DNA from: Ascaphus truei | Lineage: Eukaryota; Chordata; Amphibia; Anura; Ascaphidae | Direction: 5' to 3' | NCBI GenBank assembly: GCA_036426205.1 | Contig: CM071568.1 | Location: 115,067,004-115,131,003 of the forward strand | DNA length: 64,000 bases | Shown: piece by piece, positions 56,930 to 64,000 of the stretch | How positions within the stretch are numbered: the stretch's first letter is position 1 | How the letters are laid out: each line of letters starts with the position of its first letter | Position numbers and translations under genes: made by a program | Notes under the pieces: generated by a model | Told to the model about the DNA's origin: nothing | Database searches by the model: none | Seen by the model: only the letters and a program-made list of their open reading frames with translations

Positions 56930-57574
56930 ATGTGTACACCGTATATGTATAAAAAAAACTGACTGTAGTTATTCATTTTTAATATTTTCTGCAATTAATG
57001 CTGCAGCAGATAACATGGCGACTGTAGCCGAAATATATGAATATTTCATTTCGAACTACGATTTTTACAAATTTTTACTTGACGTTTGTGGTTGGAAGCG
57101 TTCGATAAGAAAAACCTTAAGTATTGATCAGTCTTTTTTTCGCACTGCCCCTCCTGCCGGAGATACAAGTGGGTATTGGGGTGTGGTCCCTGATTTCTAC
57201 AGTATGTTTGATCATGAAAACTTCAAAAGGAGAAAGGTCGGGTTTAATCCATATAAAATGTGTCAATCCCAATCCAGCAATGTAACAGTGCCGGGAACAC
57301 CGCCAGCACCGGTTTACAATAACGGTCCGACTGTCAGTGAAAACCTGGTGAATGGCAAAATCCTTGCTACCTTTCCCCGATGGAATACCTGTAAAATTTA
57401 CAGCCTGAGACTGATTTCACATACAGGTACCAGCAAGCTTGCATGTACCAAAAAGATTTCCAACTTCATCAGCTGTCAATTACTGGAGTAGCAGGCCAGC
57501 TATCACCTGTCAACTATAATGCAGACAACGGGAGTGCCAGTGGCTCATCTCCACCCGTTTGGCAAAGTTTATAA
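56930..57574 (+). pseudogene. divergent forkhead (FOX) domain gene/pseudogene
   Basis: The main frame (57015-57491; open back to about 56951) covers a forkhead domain. It has YSFLIFSAIN (helix 1), TVAEIYEYFISNYDFYK (helix 2) and GWKRSIRKTLSIDQSFF (recognition helix; FOX consensus GWxNSIRHNLSLNxxF) at 57090-57140. Then come GYWGVVPDFYSMFD (57171) and NFKRRKV. The Asn and His of NSIRHNLS, which contact bases in FOX proteins, are Arg and Lys here. The ATG at 56930 gives MCTPYMYKK and joins only by a 1-base shift in an A8 run (56951-56958). A second shift near 57395 (A4) leads to a frame ending SSPPVWQSL, stop 57572-57574. The C-tail is Ser/Thr/Pro-rich. Intron-free. Either a dead FOX copy or a functional gene with homopolymer assembly errors. 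Subfamily not assignable. Confidence 0.65.
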
Positions 57575-58079
57575 TGATGGTAAATACAATGTACAGTATT
57601 AAGTTTAAAGTTGCAGTTCAAGCTGCCGTTTTAAAAAAAACATATTATTTTTTTAAACAATACATTACAGTATGTGCATCAATGCAATATGCACAAAGAG
57701 AAGTTATTAGCTACAGTAAGCTGCACATCGGTCCATTCTCTTGCTCAGGGTTATTTAATTTAATTATTTATTATTTAATTATTGAAAATGTAGTCCTGCA
57801 ATATGAGCAGTTACTACAGTAGATTCAATTGGTGGACAGCTAGAGAGAGCGCAGGGCTCAAGAACCAGAGCAAAGTTGCACATTCCCCCCTCAAAAAGAT
57901 ACATTTTTATTTTTGGGGTTTCTTAGCATTGACATACTGTACACACATGAGCGGAACAAATATTTAACATTCGGAAGAAGAAGCGACGTTGTATTTTTGT
58001 ATTACTCCATTTCCCTTTATTATCCTGTACAAATACAACACTTGTCAATTGTCAATGTAGCGGCCATAGTAGACCAAGT
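57575..58079. other. no gene recognised
   Basis: AT-rich between the FOX-like sequence and PLE C. The ORFs are short. Confidence 0.4.
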
Positions 58080-58680
58080 CCGTCCCCTGCCTGGTGTTAG
58101 CTCAAATATGCAGCTCTTCTGAAAACCCCATAAAGAGATTTGCATAGCTAAGGGCGAACCTGGGACCCATGGCCATTCCACACGTCTGAAGATAAAAAGT
58201 GTCCTCAAAAAATACTTATGGTGGGGGATAAATTCTACACTGATTAGAAGAAAATGGCTGTGTCAGAGCCAAATTGGTATCAGACTCCAGAAAATGTTTG
58301 ATCGCTTCAATGCCATTAGAATATTAGATACAAGTGTACAAAGAGTTCACATCACAGGATGTCCATAGAAAGGATTACTCCAATTTAATCCTGGAGATAG
58401 AGTCAATAATGGGTAGTGTGTATCTAAGATGCAACCTCAGTCGGGTGACCTAAGGCTCGAGATAAAAGTCAACATATTGGGACAGGCTGGACGTCATCGA
58501 CTCCACCACCGACAATGCCCCCCCCCCTGAAGGCTTAACTAGGCAGTTGTTCCAGATATACAAAAAATGAATTCTGTTATGGTGATAATCTCTAAATCCA
58601 GGGCCCCCTGTAAATGCGTCCTGTATGCAAACTGAAATTCTTAAACTGGATCACCTAGCAAAAAAAAATTCCATTGTATT
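58080..58680 (-). pseudogene. PLE C reverse transcriptase fragment
   Basis: Minus-strand blocks are SLSQYVDFYLEP, then a WTSCDVNSLYTCI stretch (core T-D-V-SLYT), then QTCGMAMGPRFALSYANLFMG (PLE G-x-AMG-x-x-AP-x-YAN). Stops lie between them. The YxDD box is not visible in this fragment. Confidence 0.85.
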
Positions 58681-58699
58681 AAAAGGAATTGTTCGACAG

Positions 58700-59600
58700 A
58701 ATGATTTTCTGATCTATGGTTCTGGTAGATAAGTTTGAGGCCAAGGAATATGATAGAGATCTGGTAATGGATGCATTCAAGAAGGTCAAGTCTATGAATG
58801 GAATGGCCCTTCTATCGCAGTCTAAAGTTAAGAGTGAGTCAAAAAGATAGGTTACCTTGAATACAGTTTCATGACATGGTTCTATAGTTTTTGAGAAGGG
58901 GAGATTACAATGTGATATTACCAAATTTCTTACAAAATTAAAAAAAAATTTAGATCCAAAATATTTTGAACAAACATTGGGGCATTCTTTTATGTGACTC
59001 TCTCTTGGGTTCTCGTCTACTCAAGAGAGTAATGGCTGTGTACAAGAAAGCTAGGAATATTAAGCGCGTGGTAGCATCTAGTAGGGTTAAATTACTTGGA
59101 GCCTGTTCTTCCACATCTCTGTCATCGTTATCTGGGATTTACAAGTGTGGTAGAAGTAGATGTACCACCTGTAAGCATCTTGAGGTTGATAACAAATTCA
59201 TTTATTTTACAAACTAAGAGACATTTAAGGTTAAGAGCAAGATTAATTGCCTTAGTACCTATGTTACCTATTTGTCTTGCGCCTGCAGACCACAATACGT
59301 GGGACACACCACTAGGACACTAGACAGAAGATGTCTAGAACACAGGTGCAACACAATCAAAGGTTTAGGTACAGATAGTGTTTCGACACACTTTGCAAGC
59401 TGTACACAATATAGATCCCATGACACTCAAAATTATGGGTTTAGAGCAAATTCCCCCCACTGTTGTAGGGGGCGACAGGTTCAATCCTTGTGTAAAAATG
59501 AATCTTTTTGGATCTACTGTTTGAGTACTCTGACACCGAGGGGTATTAATGATTTTTTAGACATTAGTCTAGATTGTGCCATCTTTCTGCTCCTTTAATA
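58700..59600 (+). pseudogene. PLE C linker and GIY-YIG endonuclease
   Basis: YDRDLVMDAFKKVKSMNGMA, then a stop, then FEQTLGH. A CGRSRCTTCKHLEV zinc cluster (near 59140) follows, then TYLSCACRPQYVGHTTRTL and RRCLEHRCN of the GIY-YIG fold, ending STLTPRGINDFLD. The first Gly-Ile-Tyr equivalent is altered (VTYLSC). Several stops; inactive. Confidence 0.85.
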
Positions 59601-59765
59601 CATCTCTTATTTGTTATCTAATTTTATATATAATTTTTATTTACTGATTTTTTTTTTTTTTTATAACTTGTATTTTATTATACATAAATGCATGATATAC
59701 ATAAAAGAAAAATACATCAGGTGCATATTTAGCATATCATAAACAATAACAGAGTCATAATAAAC

Positions 59766-60430
59766 TCACGTAGTTTTTCGTGCCCTACTTAACCACGTGA
59801 GTGAGAATCTACATTTGTACTGTAAGGTATTGGGGTAAATAATAATTATTATAAATAATATAAAAAAAAAAAAAAAAACGGGGGGAGGGGGTGAGGCGAA
59901 GGAGAGAGGGAAGGGGGGGATCTGAGGATAAAGATACATCTGCTCCCAGGAGGCAACGCGGCATCGTGACGGCTGTGGATCAGCTAACGCGGTCTTTCGG
60001 CGGTATAATTGGATGGGTATAGGGAGTGTGATGTTTCTGTTGCAGGATTGTTTTTTATGTCCCCGAGACCATCTGATGAGGTCTTGTTTTAGAGTCCGAA
60101 TCAGTTTGGGATAATTTGCTTTGTAGATGTTTTTTGCATCTTTGGTGATGTGTATTCCTAAGTATTTAATTGAATTCTTTTGCCAATTAAAATTGAAATT
60201 TAGCTTCAGTAGTTTCTCCATATGTCCAGGGAGGTTGATATTCAGAGCTTCAGATTTGGATTGATTGATCTTGAAACCTGAAACCTTAGAGAATTTCTCT
60301 AGTAGGTCAAACAGATTAGTTAAAGAAGTAAGGGGTTTGGAGATAATTAATAGGATATCGTCAGCATTAAAGAAGTAAGGGGTTTGGAGATAATTAATAG
60401 GATATCGTCAGCATACAGGGCCGCTTTATG
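59766..60430 (-). pseudogene. L1 ORF2, post-YADD fragment
   Basis: LNFNFNWQKNSIKYLGIHIT and KANYPKLIRTLKQDLIRWS (59990-60221) are the L1 block after YADD. YADDILLIISKPLTS itself lies at about 60370-60420 and is partly doubled by a 47-bp duplication. Confidence 0.85.
60321..60414. repeat. 47-bp exact tandem duplication over YADD
   Basis: 60321-60367 and 60368-60414 are identical and include the ADDILL codons. The frame is lost because 47 is not divisible by 3. Confidence 0.9.
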
Positions 60431-60433
60431 TGA

Positions 60434-61288
60434 TTAGGAATAAACGTTTAACCCTGAGATATCCGGACTATCTCGGATTCGTGCCGCGAGGGGTTCGATA
60501 CATAGGGCGAACAGGAGGGGAGATAAGGGGCAACCTTGTCTTGTGCCGCTTTGTATTTGAAAAGGGACTGAGGAGAAGCCCTGATGTATGACCCTGGCGG
60601 TTGGGCCTGAGTACAGCGACATAATCGCTGCACTCACCCGATTCCTGAAGCCAAATGTCGCGAGCGTCTCTTTTAAGTATGGCCAGTCTATCCAGCGTAT
60701 AGCTTGGATATTAAACTTAGATTGCCTATCTCTCAAAGCCTGAGCCAGCATCGTATCCGGCCTGTTTGCTTTTTCGTAAAATTTCCTCAGATAAGTAGAA
60801 TGATCTGTATACTTACAGTTGGTGCTGTTCTTATGATTTCCTGCAGATGTTTCTATACCTGTCGCATCGCCACGAGGAACTCGCCGGGAACAATGCGTCC
60901 TGGGTAGGGGGAGGTGAGGGAGAGGGCAGGGGTAGGTAAAGAAGACAAGGAGAATAACGAGAGGTGTAGAACGAGGGTGGGAAAAAATGGGAAGGGTGAG
61001 AAAATAAAACAAATAAATAAAATAAATAACAAGAAAAAAACAAAGTGCAAGAGTACGGCTCGGGAGCCCCCGAGAGTAACTCCTGCGCCCAGAGGGTGGG
61101 TCGTGTGGCTTCTTCACGAAGATGAGCCAGTCTCCAAACGTGGAGGGTGACCACCCTGGGTCTTGTAATCGGGCCCTTAAAATTGGGGACCGAAAGGGGG
61201 GCCACATGTTCGAAGGCGAGTGACTCCCCCAGCACCATTTAATAATGTGTGAACTTTGTAATTGTGAATAAACATATGTCAGCGACAT
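60434..61288 (-). pseudogene. L1 ORF2 RT fragment with deletion
   Basis: DWPYLKETLATFGFRNRVS, LYSGPTARV and QSGTRQGCPLSPLLFALCIEP (60470-60680) are L1 RT palm. Upstream FYEKANRPDTMLAQALRDRQ joins directly to it, so the fingers region (about 250 codons) is missing. 60850-61290 is low-complexity, Phe/Pro-rich and not L1-like. Confidence 0.75.
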
Positions 61289-61329
61289 TAATATTGTGAA
61301 GTAACATACTAATAATACCGTAGTAACTT

Positions 61330-62215
61330 TTAGCCATGTACGTTGGCAAAACCTGAGAGCTATGACAGATCTTAGGTTAAAACATATAATGTGTCCCCTT
61401 AATTTCTTGCCTTGTATCTCCTTATTGCATATTGATCTTTCTAGTAAGGGGATATAGCAATATGTTGCTTAGGGACATGTCGAATATAGTGCACGTTCGA
61501 TTCATATGTTTAGAGTGCCCTGTCATATTTAACATATAGCTATTATATAAATCATAATTACCACAATCAACAATAGCTATGTACATATACATAACATTTG
61601 CACCGTGTGAAGTATATACTAATGATCTATATCCTATATATATACTTTAATTAATATGAATATTAACTATAACATATCTGAGACGTGCCTAACATCTGCC
61701 ATGTTTATGATTTATAAATAGAACTTATACCTAACTTATGTCCCCTAATTAAACTTATTTGTCTGATTCAACTTTTTTTTTTTTTATCTGCTTCTCGTCT
61801 TTCCATTATTATATAATACCCTTCATGTGGTAAACTATGGTACATGGTATTATTGTATAACATAAGAACCTATTTATGAGATCACAGAAATTTATATAAT
61901 AATATACCAATAAGTCTAGTGATATACCACACCCTATATAAGCATTGATATATATAATTAATATGGGGTAATATGTTTGGGGTGATTTATAGTGACTTAG
62001 GGTAATTCGATAATATTATATTCTTTATACACAATATTATATTTATATATATACCTATAACATCATATACTTTAATAATACACCCTATTGTATCGTATAT
62101 GTTAAATAACAGTACTATCACGATCTCATCCCAACACTACAGAAAGACATTACAAAACATTACAAAACACTTTAGTATAGTATGATGATATCATGGTACT
62201 ACTCCTATAGGAAGA
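61330..62215. other. AT-rich segment within L1 span
   Basis: TATA-rich, no ORF or L1 motif. Probably an insertion or decayed ORF2. Confidence 0.4.
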
Positions 62216-62379
62216 TTTTATAATGCTGATTTAATTTTTGATTTTTGGGCTGAAAGGTATAACTTGGAGAAGTATGAGGGGCTGTGCATTACTGTGGATA
62301 GAGTCAACTTTATTAAATTTGACGATTGTAGATTAATTGGAGGGAGAGGTGTTGTTGTCTCATCTCTCCTCCAATTCTG

Positions 62380-62640
62380 TTTTTTCCGGTAACTCGGCGG
62401 CGGCCATCTTCCATAACTTGAGCTCTGCGTCATGACGCCATCAGGGAGGCGCCCGAGATCTCGCGATAGCCGGGCGCTCATCGGTGACGTCACGTCTCGA
62501 GCACGCGAAAGCCATTATGCTTCCCGCTCGAGACCGGTGAGGACCTCTACAAGATGGCTGCCGCTCCGAAGTTGGGTGTAGGCTCGCTCCGACTGCAGAC
62601 CCTTTCCTCGGTCCTTCAGCTGGCTGAAAAGTCTCGGTAA
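62380..62640. other. CpG-rich segment between L1 ORFs
   Basis: TCTCGCGATAGCCGGGCGC, GTGACGTCACGTCTCGAG and AAGATGGCTGCCG. Looks like a promoter-type CpG block, or another element's 5' end, lying between ORF1 and ORF2 on the minus strand. Confidence 0.35.
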
Positions 62641-62810
62641 AGTCTATATGAGCGTCAGAAGGCTCCGGGACCTTCGAGGAAAGCTGATATCCATCTCACA
62701 ATCGGGACATAGTCTCTGTCAGGTAGAGGTGGGGGTTCTTGTTAGGACTTGTGTTGAAGTATTTAATGGGGATGTAAATCATATATTTTATTGGAAATAA
62801 TTGTTGAAGA

Positions 62811-63773
62811 CTACGCCGCCTTGGTGTTTGATCGGGTAGCTCCAGCTCGACTCCAGATGGGTGCGGTAGACACTGAGCTCCCTGTGGATGGGCGGGGAGA
62901 ACTTTGGAAGGAACTTGTAATTCCGAGGCCGGTCAGAAATCCCTCTCCATCTTCAATCCTTCGTAGGGTGTGCGCCACGCCATTTTTGATGGACATGAGG
63001 GCGCATGGGAACAGCCATCTGTATTTTGTGTTGTTTTCCCTCAAAATTTTTGTTATGGGGGTAAATGTTTTTCGTTTGGCCAGGGTGGCTGGGGATAAAT
63101 CCTGGTATATTTGGAGTTTGATTCCTTCAAACACTAGGGAGCTATCTTCTCTGGCGATTCTGCAGACTGCTTCTTTTGTGCGGAAGTGGTGGAAACGGGC
63201 CACTATGTCTCTGGGGGGGTCTCCTTTTTGGGGTTTGCTTCGGAGGGCTCTATGGCAGCGGTCCAGGCGAATTTCGGACTCTGGTTTGTCCGGGAAAACA
63301 GATTCTAACCAGCTGTTGGTAAAGTCCTCCGGATCCATTATGGATTCAGGGACCCCCCTCAGTCTTATGTTGCAGCGCCTGTCCCGGTTTTCGGCGTCTT
63401 CCACTTTGTCCTCTAGCAGTTTGATTTTGTCCTGCATTATAGAGATTTGATCTGTATTTTGAGTGACTGCAGAGGCTGTTTCATCCGCATGTTTCTCTAG
63501 AGAGTCCGTTCGATCCCCTAACGCATCAACCTATTTTTTTAAAGCCCAAAGCTCTGTTCTAAAGAACTTCTGCATCTGGGCACAGAATTCTTTTAAATCC
63601 TTGCGGCGGACCATTTCTTCGCCTCGGCCGTCATCAATGGAGGGATCACTGTCGGGGTCCATACTGTTTGTCAGCGCGGGGAGCTCCGGTTTCTCTGAGG
63701 GGGTAACCTCCTTTTTTTTGAAGTATGTAGAGACCGGCTGGCTCTTCGCCCGTGTAGTTTTGCCTGTTGCCAT
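62811..63773 (-). pseudogene. L1 ORF1 protein, one premature TAG
   Basis: ATG at 63773, 321 codons to the stop at 62811, with a single in-frame TAG at 63531-63533. The N-terminus is basic then acidic (DPDSDPSIDDGRGEE). A coiled coil follows (LEKHADETASAV...KLLEDKVEDAENRDRR), then the L1 RRM-like domain NIRLRGVPES...DRCHRALRS and the C-terminal REDSSLVFEGIKLQIYQDLS...ATLAKRK. The protein binds RNA and acts as a trimer in L1 retrotransposition. The stop inactivates this copy. Confidence 0.92.
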
Positions 63774-63915
63774 CCTCAGCTGTTTATGTCACTGGCAATA
63801 TGCCTAAATTTATAATTTGATTATTTTTTAGTTCATAAATTTGCGTTTATGGTGCAGATGGGAGCGGAGCTCAGTAGTCAGGGCTCCTATCTCCTCACCA
63901 TCGCGCATGCGCCTC
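63774..63915 (-). promoter_or_regulatory. L1 5'UTR
   Basis: 142 bp before the ORF1 ATG, containing GCGCATGCGCGATGG near the 5' end. Short for an L1 5'UTR but ends exactly at the TSD. Confidence 0.6.
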
Positions 63916-63924
63916 TACTGATTT

Positions 63925-64000
63925 TAATTAGTTTTACAGATTTTAATGTAGTGTTACAGATTTTTTTGCCTAACACAACAAACAAACAAACTCTGTGAAA
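63925..64000 (+). mobile_element. PLE C tail resumed after L1
   Basis: Collinear continuation beyond the second TACTGATTT. AT-rich, no coding content. Confidence 0.4.

Larger units (their letters stand above)
58080..59640 (+). mobile_element. PLE C with inverted RT half
   Basis: 58080-58680 carries minus-strand RT. 58700-59600 carries the plus-strand post-RT linker and GIY-YIG. The two parts face away from each other with the switch near 58680-58700. The 3' side is interrupted by the L1 at 59651 and resumes at 63925. Confidence 0.85.
59651..63915 (-). mobile_element. L1-like LINE inserted in PLE C
   Basis: TACTGATTT at 59642-59650 and 63916-63924 flank it. A T12 run (minus-strand poly(A)) lies at 59651-59662 and the 5' end (GAGGCGCATGCGCGATGGTG) at 63915. 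ORF1 is nearly complete; ORF2 is heavily deleted. 4.27 kb against ~6 kb expected. Confidence 0.8.

Noticed and set aside
62380..62640. CpG island promoter of a host gene
   Set aside because: Lies within the L1 span bounded by matching TSDs and no exon follows. More likely element sequence.
1..64000. CRISPR arrays, rRNA, tRNA genes or bacterial operons
   Set aside because: None seen. The tRNA-like boxes at 33699-33765 belong to a SINE.

Overview
The window reads as intergenic DNA from a vertebrate, most likely a frog. The evidence is the mix of repeats: Penelope-like elements (PLEs) with GIY-YIG endonucleases, L1/Tx1-like, CR1/L3-like and L2-like LINEs, a BEL/Pao element, many LTRs with exact 4-5 bp target-site duplications (TSDs), hAT-type elements and AT/GT/GAAT microsatellites. 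I see no rRNA or tRNA gene, no bacterial-style operon and no CRISPR array. The exact species cannot be read from the sequence.

Layout. (1) 137-8068: a minus-strand LTR retroelement between two related ~1 kb LTRs, with matching TATC flanks. Its internal region keeps a Gag-like or unknown ORF with an N-terminal zinc ribbon but no recognisable pol. A 5'-truncated PLE (4573-7072) sits next to the 5' LTR with a 14-bp TSD. (2) 8.1-10.8 kb: simple repeats and AT-rich DNA. (3) 10.8-12.1 kb: broken L1. (4) 12.1-16.4 kb: a second minus-strand retroelement, with LTR, polypurine tract, a long decayed coiled-coil ORF built from 14-residue repeats, and a CCHC-like ORF. (5) 17-20 kb: L2 and L1 pieces interrupted by a solo LTR, a PLE-type fold-back and a SINE. 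(6) 20.9-22.6 kb: PLE reverse transcriptase split by a solo LTR. (7) 22.9-33.1 kb: L2 tails, a minisatellite, inverted repeats and two more solo LTRs. (8) 33.1-38.9 kb: CR1 joined to BEL/Pao. (9) 39-44.5 kb: PLE remains and a 270-bp palindrome. (10) 45-54.4 kb: solo LTRs, hAT elements and CR1/L3 pieces, plus a possible terminal exon of an ordinary gene. (11) 56.9-57.6 kb: an intact-looking but frame-disrupted forkhead (FOX) domain sequence. (12) 58-64 kb: an inverted PLE containing a minus-strand L1 with nearly whole ORF1.

The only convincing non-transposon coding sequence is the forkhead-like one at 56930-57574. The terminal-exon candidate at 53 kb is weaker. Everything else is a record of nested transposition, and its insertion order can be read from TSDs. 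The most unusual threads are the FOX-like sequence with altered recognition-helix residues, the two LTR elements whose ORFs are not pol, and a family of PLE-derived insertions sharing 14-bp TSDs and hammerhead-like hairpins.
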